This document shows, one piece after another, positions 35,255 to 43,362 of a stretch of DNA of 64,000 nucleotides (the first letter of the stretch is position 1; every line of letters begins with the position of its first letter). This stretch comes from Thermosipho sp. (in: thermotogales) (GTDB taxonomy: Bacteria > Thermotogota > Thermotogae > Thermotogales > Fervidobacteriaceae): positions 1-64,000 of the forward strand of contig JASKLO010000003.1 in assembly GCA_030153605.1 (NCBI GenBank), read 5' to 3'. A model generated the notes under the pieces. That model made no database searches, had not been told where the DNA came from, and saw only the letters and a program-made list of their open reading frames with translations. A program made the position numbers and the translations under genes.

Positions 35255-35737
35255 TTGAGAGTATTGTTAATCTTAATAAATTCATTCTTATTGTTAACTT
35301 TGTTTTATTTTTCACAGTTATTTCCTGTGAAATTTTTTCATATGATAAACTCAGATAAATTTGATAAATTACTGATACTGAGCATTATAAAAGTGGAAAG
35401 TAATTTTAATCCTTATGCTGAATCACATGTTGGTGCATATGGTTTGATGCAAATTTTACCTTCGACTGCTCAATGGTTAAATGAAAAATTTGGTTTGAAT
35501 TTGGATTATAAAGTTCCAGAAGACAATTTAAAATTAGGGATTTTTTATTTAGATTATTTATACAACAATACTAAAGATTTAGAAGAAGCTTTAGTTTTTT
35601 ATAATACTGGTCCAAATGCATCTGAAGAAATAAAAAAATATTCTGGAGAAAGGTATTTGAAGAAAATTAAAAATGCTTATTTAATTTACAAATTATTATA
35701 TTGGAGTGATCAATATGAAAGTAGTTACTTCAAGTGA
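35255..35737 (+). CDS. Lytic transglycosylase, SLT domain
   Basis: The 160-residue protein has an N-terminal signal/anchor and a single SLT domain. The catalytic Glu is in I-I-K-V-E-S-N-F-N-P, followed by G-A-Y-G-L-M-Q-I-L-P-S-T-A and A-L-V-F-Y-N-T-G-P. It cuts peptidoglycan with formation of 1,6-anhydro ends. Start TTG 35255 suits GAGGTG better than GTG 35252. It overlaps the next gene by 23 bases. The small size and the neighbouring pilD suggest local wall opening for envelope assembly. Confidence 0.92.
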   Translation: MRVLLILINSFLLLTLFYFSQLFPVKFFHMINSDKFDKLLILSIIKVESNFNPYAESHVGAYGLMQILPSTAQWLNEKFGLNLDYKVPEDNLKLGIFYLDYLYNNTKDLEEALVFYNTGPNASEEIKKYSGERYLKKIKNAYLIYKLLYWSDQYESSYFK

Positions 35738-37253
35738 AATAAAAAAATTGGATCAAATTACGATTGAAAAGTATGGTATTAATTCTCTTGTTTTAATGGA
35801 AAGAGCTGGCTTATCAGTTGTGGAAAAAGTTAAAGAAAATATAACAGATTTATATAGTAAAAAAGTAACCGTTGTTTGTGGGAAAGAAAATAATGGTGGA
35901 GATGGATTAGTTGTTGCAAGAGAATTATTAAATTATGCTAACAAAGTATGTGTTCTAATGCTTGAAAAACCTCATACAGTTGAGAATAAAATTAACTTTA
36001 ATGCTTATATAAATTCTGGAGGAAATGTATTTTGGTTTGAGTCATTGTCTAAAGATGAAGTAATAGAATTAATTGAAAAAAGTGACGTAGTAGTTGACTC
36101 ATTATTTGGAGTAGGATTAAAAAAGACTGTTAAAGGAAAATACTTTGAAATAATTGACATGATAAATAAATATTCAAAATTTGTAATTTCAATTGATATT
36201 CCTTCTGGGTTATCAGCAGATAACGGTAAAGTAATGGGAATTTCTGTTAAAGCAGATTTAACCATAACATTTGAGTTTCCTAAAGTAGGGCATTTAGTTT
36301 TTCCTGGTCGAGAGTTAACTGGAAAATTAGAAGTTGTTAAAATAGGTTTTCCTAAAAAATTAATTGATGAAACCGAATTTGATAAATATTTGATAAATTC
36401 TAATTTAGTTAATATTCCACAAAGAAAAAAAGATTCAAATAAAGGAACATATGGAAAAGTTGTAGTAGTGGGAGGTTCAAAAAATTATTTTGGTGCACCT
36501 CTCCTGAGTGCTTTGGGAGCTATAAGATCAGGAGCTGGAAAAGTATATATTTCTTCATTAAAAAATGTTGTATTGAATGCAGTCAATTATGAACCAGGAA
36601 TAATTCCTTTAATTTTGGAAGGTGATTATTTTACAATAAAACATTTAAAAAAGATTTTTTCTGTTGAAGATGAAAAAACTGTATATGTTTTAGGCCCTGG
36701 AATTGGAAATGAGCCTGAAACAATACAATTTACTAAAGAATTTATTGAAAATACAAATCAACCAGTAATTGTTGATGCAGATGCTATTATAAACCTTACC
36801 AATAATTTGGATGCCATAAAAGGAAAGAGCAATCTTATTTTTACACCACATCCAGGAGAATTTTCAAAATTATTTAAACTTTCTATTAGTGAAGTAAAGT
36901 ACAATTTAGAAATATTAAAAAATAAGTCTAGAGAATTAGGAAATATCATTGTGTTAAAAGATTCGACCACTTTGATTTCTGATGGAAATAAGATTTATTT
37001 TAATATTTCAGGAAATTCTTCTCTTGCAAAAGGTGGTAGCGGTGATATTTTATCTGGATTGATTGCTGGTTTTATTGCACAAGGTGAAGAATTACTAAGT
37101 AGTGCGATTTCGTCAGTTTATATTTTGGGAATTACTTCGGAACTTATTAGCCCGGAAGGTCGAAATTTGATTTCAGAGATTATTGATTTAATTCCGAAAG
37201 CTATAGATAAAATTTTGAAAGAAAAGGTGATAAGAAATGGAGCTTTTTCCTGA
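35715..37253 (+). CDS. nnr: Bifunctional NAD(P)HX epimerase/ADP-dependent dehydratase
   Basis: The 512-residue fusion repairs hydrated NADH and NADPH. The N-terminal YjeF_N epimerase (about 1-210) has V-C-G-K-E-N-N-G-G-D-G-L-V-V-A-R. The C-terminal ribokinase-like dehydratase (about 230-505) has P-G-I-G-N-E-P, T-P-H-P-G-E-F and L-A-K-G-G-S-G-D-I-L-S-G-L. ATG 35715 follows GGAGTGATCA. Heat makes NAD(P)H hydration frequent, so the enzyme suits a thermophile. It overlaps trmB by 17 bases. Confidence 0.96.
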   Translation: MKVVTSSEIKKLDQITIEKYGINSLVLMERAGLSVVEKVKENITDLYSKKVTVVCGKENNGGDGLVVARELLNYANKVCVLMLEKPHTVENKINFNAYINSGGNVFWFESLSKDEVIELIEKSDVVVDSLFGVGLKKTVKGKYFEIIDMINKYSKFVISIDIPSGLSADNGKVMGISVKADLTITFEFPKVGHLVFPGRELTGKLEVVKIGFPKKLIDETEFDKYLINSNLVNIPQRKKDSNKGTYGKVVVVGGSKNYFGAPLLSALGAIRSGAGKVYISSLKNVVLNAVNYEPGIIPLILEGDYFTIKHLKKIFSVEDEKTVYVLGPGIGNEPETIQFTKEFIENTNQPVIVDADAIINLTNNLDAIKGKSNLIFTPHPGEFSKLFKLSISEVKYNLEILKNKSRELGNIIVLKDSTTLISDGNKIYFNISGNSSLAKGGSGDILSGLIAGFIAQGEELLSSAISSVYILGITSELISPEGRNLISEIIDLIPKAIDKILKEKVIRNGAFS

Positions 37254-38169
37254 GTATGAATTCAAACCTCAAAATTTTAATAAATTTCCTTTAGATTGGT
37301 CAAAAATATTTGGAAATAATAATCCTATTCATGTTGAAATAGGTTTTGGTAATGGAGAATTTGCTTCTTATTATTGTAAATCGAACCCTGAAATTAATTA
37401 TGTTGGTTTTGAATTATCCATTACTTCAATGGTTAAGGCTCAAAAAAAGTTAAAAAATAATAATATAAAAAATGCAAAATTAATTTTGGTTGATGGTAAG
37501 TTCGGATTAAAAGAATTTTTTAACGATGAATCAGTTGAAAAGGTAATTATGAATTTTCCTATTCCGTGGTATAAAAATTCACATTCACATCGTAGATTAG
37601 TCTTAAGGGATTTTTTTGAAATTTTATCTGTGGTTTTAAAGAAAAACGGTTATTTTGAATTATTGAGTGACCAAGAATGGTATGTAGTTGAAGCAAAAGA
37701 AAACGCAGAAATAAGTGGCTTTTTTAAAATATTTCCAATTGAAAAAAATCCCAAAAGATCTTTTCTAACTAGATACGAGAAAAAATGGATAAAATTTGGA
37801 AGAAATATTTATAGATTAAAAATTCAAAAAATTTCTTCAGGAAAGATTGAAAGATTAATTGGAGGTGAACATGAAATGCCTCATGCAAAAGGCAAAATTG
37901 ATATTAAAAAAATTGATACGATTAATGAGAAAGTCTTCAAGGATGAAAATAAAATATTTATTGTAAAGGGAGTTTTTAAAAATACAAATAAAGATAATGA
38001 ATATCTAATTAAAATAATATCATCAGATAAAGATTTTGTTCAACATTATTTTTTGGTTCTCTATGAAAAAGGAAGTGAATGGATTTTAAAATTAGATAGT
38101 GAATCTAATCCCTATCGAACGCCTGCAGTAAAATGGTCGGTTAAAAAGTTAATGGAGGTGCTAAGTTGA
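37237..38169 (+). CDS. trmB: tRNA (guanine-N7-)-methyltransferase with C-terminal extension
   Basis: The 310-residue class I methyltransferase has H-V-E-I-G-F-G-N-G-E-F (SAM loop), Y-V-G-F-E-L-S, and the substrate loop M-N-F-P-I-P-W-Y-K-N-S-H-S-H-R-R. It methylates G46 of tRNA. About 100 residues after the enzyme core (from M-P-H-A-K-G-K-I) form an extra domain. Some thermophile TrmB proteins, such as that of Aquifex, also carry a C-terminal extension. The stop lies one base before gpsA. Confidence 0.92.
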   Translation: MELFPEYEFKPQNFNKFPLDWSKIFGNNNPIHVEIGFGNGEFASYYCKSNPEINYVGFELSITSMVKAQKKLKNNNIKNAKLILVDGKFGLKEFFNDESVEKVIMNFPIPWYKNSHSHRRLVLRDFFEILSVVLKKNGYFELLSDQEWYVVEAKENAEISGFFKIFPIEKNPKRSFLTRYEKKWIKFGRNIYRLKIQKISSGKIERLIGGEHEMPHAKGKIDIKKIDTINEKVFKDENKIFIVKGVFKNTNKDNEYLIKIISSDKDFVQHYFLVLYEKGSEWILKLDSESNPYRTPAVKWSVKKLMEVLS

Positions 38170-39144
38170 ATGAAGATAGGGATTCTTGGAGCAGGAAGTT
38201 GGGGAATTTCTTTTGGTAATTTGTTGATTGATAATTCTCATGAAGTATTGATTTGGGGAAGGCGTAAGGAATATGTTGAAGAAGTTAATAAAACTAAACA
38301 AACACCTTATTTAGAAAATGTTGAAGTAAAATCTAAATTAACAAATGATTTAAAAGAAATTCTAGATTTTTCTGAAATTTTAGTTATTGCAATTCCAGTC
38401 CAATTTATTAGAAATGTTTTGAAAGAAATTGCAAAATATGATTATAGATTTTCATTAATTTTAAATTTATCAAAGGGTATCGAAATAGAAAGCTTAAAAA
38501 GAGTATCTGAAATCGTAAGAGAATATTTTAATATACCTTATGCAGTTTTATCTGGACCGTCTCACGCTGAAGAAGTTGCAAAAAAGATTCCTACAGCTGT
38601 AACAGTTGCAGGTAGTAATTATAATTTATTGCAGAAGATATTAAGCAATGATTATTTTAGAGTATATTCTTCTAAAGATATTGTTGGAGTAGAAATTGCT
38701 GGAGCATTAAAAAATGTAATGGCAATAGCTGCGGGTATCTTGGATGGACTCGGAGGATGGGATAATTCTAAGGCTGCTTTAATGACAAGATCTCTATTTG
38801 AAATGATGAAATTCGGAAAAATGTTAGGTGCAAAAGAAGAAACTTTTTTTGGTTTGGCGGGTGTCGGTGATTTAATTGTAACTTGTAGTAGTAAATATAG
38901 CAGAAATAGAAAATTAGGTGAGCTAATTGGCAAAGGAATGTCTTTAAAAGAAGTTTTAAGAACAACAAATATGGTGGCTGAGGGTATGTATACTGTTCAG
39001 GCAGTTGTTAATTTTTCGCGTACAAGAAACATTGATATGCCGATTTCTAAAGAAGTTTATGATATTTTATTTAATGGAAAAGATCCAAAAACTTCAATGA
39101 TTGAATTAATGAGAAGGCCATTGAAAAGTGAGTGGTATGTATGA
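38170..39144 (+). CDS. gpsA: Glycerol-3-phosphate dehydrogenase [NAD(P)+]
   Basis: The 324-residue enzyme makes sn-glycerol-3-phosphate for lipids. Signatures are I-G-I-L-G-A-G-S-W-G-I-S-F-G (dinucleotide loop), L-S-G-P-S-H-A-E-E-V and G-L-A-G-V-G-D-L-I-V-T-C. ATG follows GGAGGTG by 9 bases. It overlaps the antiporter gene mnhE by 4 bases (ATGA). Confidence 0.97.
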   Translation: MKIGILGAGSWGISFGNLLIDNSHEVLIWGRRKEYVEEVNKTKQTPYLENVEVKSKLTNDLKEILDFSEILVIAIPVQFIRNVLKEIAKYDYRFSLILNLSKGIEIESLKRVSEIVREYFNIPYAVLSGPSHAEEVAKKIPTAVTVAGSNYNLLQKILSNDYFRVYSSKDIVGVEIAGALKNVMAIAAGILDGLGGWDNSKAALMTRSLFEMMKFGKMLGAKEETFFGLAGVGDLIVTCSSKYSRNRKLGELIGKGMSLKEVLRTTNMVAEGMYTVQAVVNFSRTRNIDMPISKEVYDILFNGKDPKTSMIELMRRPLKSEWYV

Positions 39145-39485
39145 TTTATATAAGTACTAATTTTTTGTTAGGTCTTTTGTTTTTATTAGCATTTTTTGGA
39201 GTGGAGAAATTTTGGTATAGTTTTTTTATTTCTTTACTTATTAGTATATTTATTTCTTTAAATAAATATAATTTTTTGCAATTAGTTTTGGATGTTTTAA
39301 TACTAATTCCAAGAGTCGTTTATGAAGCTATACTACTGGTTTTTTTCAAGAAAGAAGCAATTGAAGTTTTAGAATATAAAGATAATTTTGAAATGTTGAG
39401 AAAAATAATAAAAATTACTTTAACCCCTAAAACTATTGTTTTTGATCATGATGAAAAAAATATCTATATACATAAAATAGAATGA
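39141..39485 (+). CDS. mnhE: Mrp/Mnh antiporter subunit E-like protein
   Basis: The 114-residue membrane protein has two or three hydrophobic segments, then L-D-V-L-I-L-I-P-R-V-V-Y-E-A-I and a short cytosolic tail with I-T-L-T-P-K-T-I-V. This pattern matches MnhE (PF01899 type). In Mrp complexes subunit E helps assemble a Na+/H+ antiporter. Start ATG 39141 overlaps the gpsA stop. It is followed by F- and G-like genes, each overlapping or touching. Confidence 0.85.
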   Translation: MIYISTNFLLGLLFLLAFFGVEKFWYSFFISLLISIFISLNKYNFLQLVLDVLILIPRVVYEAILLVFFKKEAIEVLEYKDNFEMLRKIIKITLTPKTIVFDHDEKNIYIHKIE

Positions 39486-39493
39486 GGGATAAT

Positions 39494-39742
39494 ATGTTAA
39501 TTGGAGCTATTGGAATCACTTTTTCAATTTTAATTTCTATAATATTTGTTGTAAAAAGCAAAAATATTTATGAAAGATTAATACCATTGTTGTCTATTTC
39601 AACAAAGATGTCTTTGTTGTTAATGGTTTTATCATATATTTATAATTTGCAATTTATATTTGAAGTAGGAATATTTTATTTATTGTTATCAATAGGTGGT
39701 TCGTTTATTATTGCTTCATTTATTTCAAGGAGTGATTTTTAA
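39494..39742 (+). CDS. mnhF: Mrp/Mnh antiporter subunit F-like protein
   Basis: The 82-residue protein has three hydrophobic helices and a short polar link (K-S-K-N-I-Y-E-R-L), the size and pattern of MnhF. I chose ATG 39494 because GAGGGAT lies just upstream; ATG 39482, overlapping the mnhE stop, is possible. The last base of its stop is the first of mnhG. Confidence 0.78.
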   Translation: MLIGAIGITFSILISIIFVVKSKNIYERLIPLLSISTKMSLLLMVLSYIYNLQFIFEVGIFYLLLSIGGSFIIASFISRSDF

Positions 39743-40023
39743 TGTCAATTATACAAATATCCTTAATTTATTTTGGAGTAACTTTGATGATTTTAAATAA
39801 CGTATTTGCTTTAAAATCAAAAAATCTTTTGAAAAAAATTCATTTTATTAGTGCAGGTGATACTGCAGGAGGAATATTAATTTTAATATCCTTAATGTTT
39901 TCGAAATTATATTTTTCCAAATCATTGATTGCGCTTTTAATTTTACTAATTGGTTCTCCATCAGTAACATATTTTATTGCTTATGCAATTACAAAGAGAG
40001 GGAAAAAGATTGGTAATAGTTAG
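39742..40023 (+). CDS. mnhG: Mrp/Mnh antiporter subunit G-like protein
   Basis: The 93-residue protein has three predicted helices with I-H-F-I-S-A-G-D-T-A-G-G and G-S-P-S-V-T-Y-F-I-A-Y-A, the conserved MnhG pattern (PF03334 type). It overlaps the next gene by 14 bases. Confidence 0.85.
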   Translation: MSIIQISLIYFGVTLMILNNVFALKSKNLLKKIHFISAGDTAGGILILISLMFSKLYFSKSLIALLILLIGSPSVTYFIAYAITKRGKKIGNS

Positions 40024-40672
40024 ATATATTTTATTACTTTTAACTATTTTATTATCTGGATTTGCAATATTTTCTAAAAAAGCTTTTAATGCATTTGTTT
40101 ATAGGACAATACTAAGTATTTTAGTTGTTGGATTGTATATCACCTATTTTGCTCCAGACGTTGCTCTTGCCGAAGCAATGTTAGGTGCTCTTTTAACAAC
40201 TTTTATCTACTTGTTAGCATTTAAAATTCATTCAGAAATAAAAATAGGTATATTAATTTTACCTGTTTTGTGTGAAAAGTATCAGGAATATTATAAAGGA
40301 ATAATTCCTGAAATATTAGAAGAATTTTCAAAAAAGTATAATTATAAAATTAAATTTATTGAATTAAAAGACTTTGATGAAATAATGAATTATTTAAGTG
40401 ATGTTAAAATTGATATTGGTATTTGCTATAATGGAGATTTTAAAATTTTAGAGGTACCTGTATATCAATATAAAGGTGAAGAAAAAAATTTTTTTGAAAT
40501 ACAAGAAATTTTAAAAAACGAGAGCAATTTGAATTCATTAAAAAAATCTAAAAACTATACTCTTTCTTTTTGTTTTTCAGACAAAAATTCTATATTATAT
40601 GAAGAGTTCAAAGATTTTTATACACAATTCGATTTGGAAAAAGTTTTAATAAAACATTTAAGGAGGTATTGA
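40010..40672 (+). CDS. DUF4040/MbhD-like membrane protein fused to a binding-protein-like domain
   Basis: The N-terminal 80 residues hold three hydrophobic helices with T-Y-F-A-P-D-V-A-L-A-E-A-M-L-G-A, the DUF4040 signature of MbhD and of part of MnhB/MrpA in Mrp and Mbh complexes. About 135 residues follow, beginning G-I-L-I-L-P-V-L-C-E-K-Y, with P-E-I-L-E-E-F-S-K-K-Y-N-Y-K-I-K-F and V-K-I-D-I-G-I-C-Y-N-G-D-F. That pattern recalls a family 3 solute-binding lobe. I know of no such tail on this subunit. TTG 40010 has GAGAGGG 7 bases upstream. M42 peptidase follows after one base. Confidence 0.72.
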   Translation: MVIVRYILLLLTILLSGFAIFSKKAFNAFVYRTILSILVVGLYITYFAPDVALAEAMLGALLTTFIYLLAFKIHSEIKIGILILPVLCEKYQEYYKGIIPEILEEFSKKYNYKIKFIELKDFDEIMNYLSDVKIDIGICYNGDFKILEVPVYQYKGEEKNFFEIQEILKNESNLNSLKKSKNYTLSFCFSDKNSILYEEFKDFYTQFDLEKVLIKHLRRY

Positions 40673-40673
40673 T

Positions 40674-41708
40674 ATGTCATATGTTCAATTTAGCATTCAA
40701 AAAATACTTGATTTATGTTCAATTCCTAGTCCTACTGGTTTTACTCATAGGGCCATAAAATATTTAGTAGAAGAATTTAAAAAATTGGGATTTAGCTACA
40801 CTTTGACCAAAAAAAATAATTTATTAGTTGATTTAGGACATGGTGAAAGTGATGCTATAATGTTTGTTGCCCATGTTGATACATTAGGTGCTATGGTAAA
40901 ACACATAAAAAACAATGGTAGATTAAGCATCAGTAAAATAGGTTCGTTCCCATTTAATCATGTTGAAAATGAAAATTGCATTATTCACACAAGAGATGGT
41001 AAAGAATATACTGGAACTATATATTTAACAAAACCATCTGTACATGTTTATAAAGAAGTAGGAACTTTAGAAAGAAATGATGAAAATATAGAAGTGGTTT
41101 TAGATCAAAAAGTTTCAAACGAACAAGATGTAAAAGATCTAGGTATTATGCCAGGAGATTATATATCTTTTGAACCAAGAACAATTTTAACTAAAACAGG
41201 TTTTATTAAAAGTAGACATTTGGATGATAAAGCCGGAGTTGGTATTTTATTAGGTCTTGCAAAATCTATAAGAGATTATGCTGTTCAACCAAAAAGAAAA
41301 GTATATATGATGTTTACAAGCTATGAGGAAGTAGGTCATGGAGCAGCTAGTTCGATTCCTGAAGATGTTTCTGAAGTTATTTCTGTAGATATGGGAGCTG
41401 TAGGTGAGGGCCTCAATTCAAATGTTTATTCTGTATCAATATGCGCAAAAGATTCAGGCGGACCATATGATTATGAAACGGTTTCAAAACTTATTAAAGC
41501 AGCTAATATTGCTGAAGTTAATTATACCGTTGATATTTATCCGTATTATGGTTCTGATGTTGAAAGTAGTTTAAGAGCTGGCTATGATATAAGACACGGT
41601 CTAATAGGTCCAGGAGTATATGCTTCACATGGATATGAGAGAACACACATCGATGCAATTGAAGCAACTTTGAAGTTGTTGCAAGTATATGTAGAAATAG
41701 ATGAATAA
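40674..41708 (+). CDS. M42 family metalloaminopeptidase
   Basis: The 344-residue dinuclear metal peptidase (FrvX/glutamyl aminopeptidase/TET type) has metal ligands in V-A-H-V-D-T-L-G, R-H-L-D-D-K-A-G-V-G, S-Y-E-E-V-G-H-G and D-M-G-A-V-G, and the last His in E-R-T-H-I-D-A. Members form large tetrahedral complexes that trim peptides in the cytosol. ATG follows AGGAGGTATTGAT. Co-transcription with the antiporter piece looks incidental. Confidence 0.93.
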   Translation: MSYVQFSIQKILDLCSIPSPTGFTHRAIKYLVEEFKKLGFSYTLTKKNNLLVDLGHGESDAIMFVAHVDTLGAMVKHIKNNGRLSISKIGSFPFNHVENENCIIHTRDGKEYTGTIYLTKPSVHVYKEVGTLERNDENIEVVLDQKVSNEQDVKDLGIMPGDYISFEPRTILTKTGFIKSRHLDDKAGVGILLGLAKSIRDYAVQPKRKVYMMFTSYEEVGHGAASSIPEDVSEVISVDMGAVGEGLNSNVYSVSICAKDSGGPYDYETVSKLIKAANIAEVNYTVDIYPYYGSDVESSLRAGYDIRHGLIGPGVYASHGYERTHIDAIEATLKLLQVYVEIDE

Positions 41709-41719
41709 TCAATTTGTTG

Positions 41720-41728
41720 TGATATAAT
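41720..41728 (+). promoter_or_regulatory. Extended -10 before the DtxR-like gene
   Basis: TG-A-TATAAT, with no good -35, 39 bases before the start codon in the 58-base gap after the M42 gene. Confidence 0.5.
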
Positions 41729-41766
41729 TAAATTAGTATAGTCTTATTTAAGGAGGTAATTAAAAA

Positions 41767-42261
41767 ATGCCCGAAGAATGTAATTTGACTTCTGCTGAAA
41801 GAAAGTATCTTTTAATTGTTTTTTTGACTTTAAATGAAATGGGTTGGACTAGGTTAAAAAAAGTATCTGATTTTGCGAAAGTGAAAATGCCTTCTGCTAA
41901 ACAATCATTAGATTCTTTAGCCAAAAAAGGTTTAATTTTTTACGAAAGAAGAGGTGCAATTACATTAACTAAGCTTGGAAAAGAAATTGCAATTAAAGAA
42001 AATGAAAATATTCAAGCTGTTAGAAAGTTTTTTACTGAAATTATGTTAATTGAACCTGAAAAAGCAAATGAAGCTTCTTGGAAAATTTATTTCGATATGT
42101 CTGAAGAGATAGTTGAAAAATTTGTTTTGTTTGCTAAGTTTATGAACCAGTGCCCTCTTGAAAAGCCAGTTTTTATTGGTCATTTTAAAGAATTTATTAA
42201 AAAAGGGAATTTAGGATCTGAGTGTCCTTTTATAAATAAAGAAATTCAAAGGAGAGATTAA
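41767..42261 (+). CDS. DtxR/MntR-like transcriptional regulator, probable loss of metal sites
   Basis: The 164-residue protein has a winged HTH (about residues 8-75: L-T-S-A-E-R-K-Y, A-K-V-K-M-P-S-A-K-Q-S-L-D-S-L, T-L-T-K-L-G-K-E-I-A) and a helical dimerisation domain, as in MntR. Aligned by eye to MntR, the metal ligands (Asp 8, Glu 11, His 77, Glu 99, Glu 102, His 103) are not kept. It has cysteines in E-E-C-N, N-Q-C-P-L-E-K-P and S-E-C-P-F-I-N, so it may sense a different metal, an iron-sulfur cluster or redox state. ATG follows AAGGAGG. First gene of a tight six-gene run. Confidence 0.78.
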   Translation: MPEECNLTSAERKYLLIVFLTLNEMGWTRLKKVSDFAKVKMPSAKQSLDSLAKKGLIFYERRGAITLTKLGKEIAIKENENIQAVRKFFTEIMLIEPEKANEASWKIYFDMSEEIVEKFVLFAKFMNQCPLEKPVFIGHFKEFIKKGNLGSECPFINKEIQRRD

Positions 42262-42262
42262 T

Positions 42263-42493
42263 TTGGAAAAAGACATTTTAATAAAAATTGATAAAGAAAA
42301 AGTCCATATTCTAAGTTATATACTAGAATCAGAAGATAATTTAGTAAATGTTAGGAAATATGAGAATGGTATTTTGAGAATAATTGTACCTAATGATTTA
42401 GTTGAAAAACTTTTAATTTTACTTGAAGACTTGAAAAATAAAATTGGTTTTGAAATTATAGAAATAAAGGAAAACTCTGGAAGTGCTGATTGA
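42263..42493 (+). CDS. Small DUF4911-like protein
   Basis: The 76-residue protein starts at TTG 42263 one base after the regulator stop. The pattern I-D-K-E-K-V-H-I-L-S-Y-I-L-E-S-E-D-N-L-V-N-V-R and a C-terminal helix with I-G-F-E-I-I-E-I resemble DUF4911, a small ferredoxin-like fold whose members sit beside DNA or metabolism genes in Thermotogales and Clostridia. No function is assigned. Confidence 0.7.
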   Translation: MEKDILIKIDKEKVHILSYILESEDNLVNVRKYENGILRIIVPNDLVEKLLILLEDLKNKIGFEIIEIKENSGSAD

Positions 42494-43341
42494 TGAAAAA
42501 ATTCTTTATTTTTCTTTTATTGATTATTTTTTATAGTCTAATCTTTTCTCACTCTGTTTATATGAAAATTGAAGACAAAGTCTTAATAAAAGGACTATCT
42601 GAAAATTTTAAATTTAATTATCCAGATTTTTCAGATGGTTTTATTGTTGCAATTTATGGAGACAGTAGATGGGGAGCAAAAATACATAAAAAAATCGTTG
42701 GAATGATTTCTGAATTTTCTCCTGATGTAGTGGTACATTTAGGTGATATGGTAAATAAAGGAAACAATTTAAAAGATTGGGAATTATTTTTTGATATAAC
42801 ACTACCTTTGAGGAAAAATTCTTACTTCCAAGTTGTAAAAGGAAATCACGAAAATCCGGATGAATTTTTCATTCAATTTTTTGGTGTTGATAATTACTAT
42901 TCGGATTTTTTAAATTATAGATTTATTTATTTGGATGTTGATACAGGATTAGAAAATATTAAAAAGTTTTTAATTGAAAATGTTTCTAAGAATACAATTG
43001 TCTTTATTCATTATCCAATTTTCACTGTAGGAGGATATTGTAAAAATCCCACTATAAAATCTATGAATTCATTGCATGATCTTTTTAGAAGTTTAGGTAT
43101 AAAATTGGTCTTTTCTGCCCATGATCATAATTATCAAAGATTTATGGTTGATGGTATAAACTATGTAATTACTGGTGGTGGAGGAGCATCTCTTTATTCT
43201 AAAAAGTGTGATAATGATTTTTTAGTTAAATTTTATAAAGAATATAATTTCGTAATTTTAAATATAACAAATAGCATTATTAAATTGACAACATATGATA
43301 TCAATAAAAGAATCATTGATAGTTTAGAGATAAAATTTTAA
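42493..43341 (+). CDS. Exported calcineurin-like metallophosphoesterase
   Basis: The 282-residue protein has a signal peptide (residues 1-19). The dimetal site is A-I-Y-G-D-S-R-W-G, H-L-G-D-M-V-N-K-G, K-G-N-H-E-N, F-I-H-Y-P and S-A-H-D-H-N-Y-Q. The G-D-S-R in place of the usual D-x-H makes the first motif atypical (Ser-Arg for His); purple acid phosphatase-like proteins show similar changes. I-T-G-G-G-G-A-S-L-Y resembles the C-terminal motif of that group. ATG overlaps the previous stop. It probably works outside the membrane on phosphoesters; the substrate is unknown. Confidence 0.87.
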   Translation: MKKFFIFLLLIIFYSLIFSHSVYMKIEDKVLIKGLSENFKFNYPDFSDGFIVAIYGDSRWGAKIHKKIVGMISEFSPDVVVHLGDMVNKGNNLKDWELFFDITLPLRKNSYFQVVKGNHENPDEFFIQFFGVDNYYSDFLNYRFIYLDVDTGLENIKKFLIENVSKNTIVFIHYPIFTVGGYCKNPTIKSMNSLHDLFRSLGIKLVFSAHDHNYQRFMVDGINYVITGGGGASLYSKKCDNDFLVKFYKEYNFVILNITNSIIKLTTYDINKRIIDSLEIKF

Positions 43342-43362
43342 ATAAAGTAAGGAAGTGAAAAA

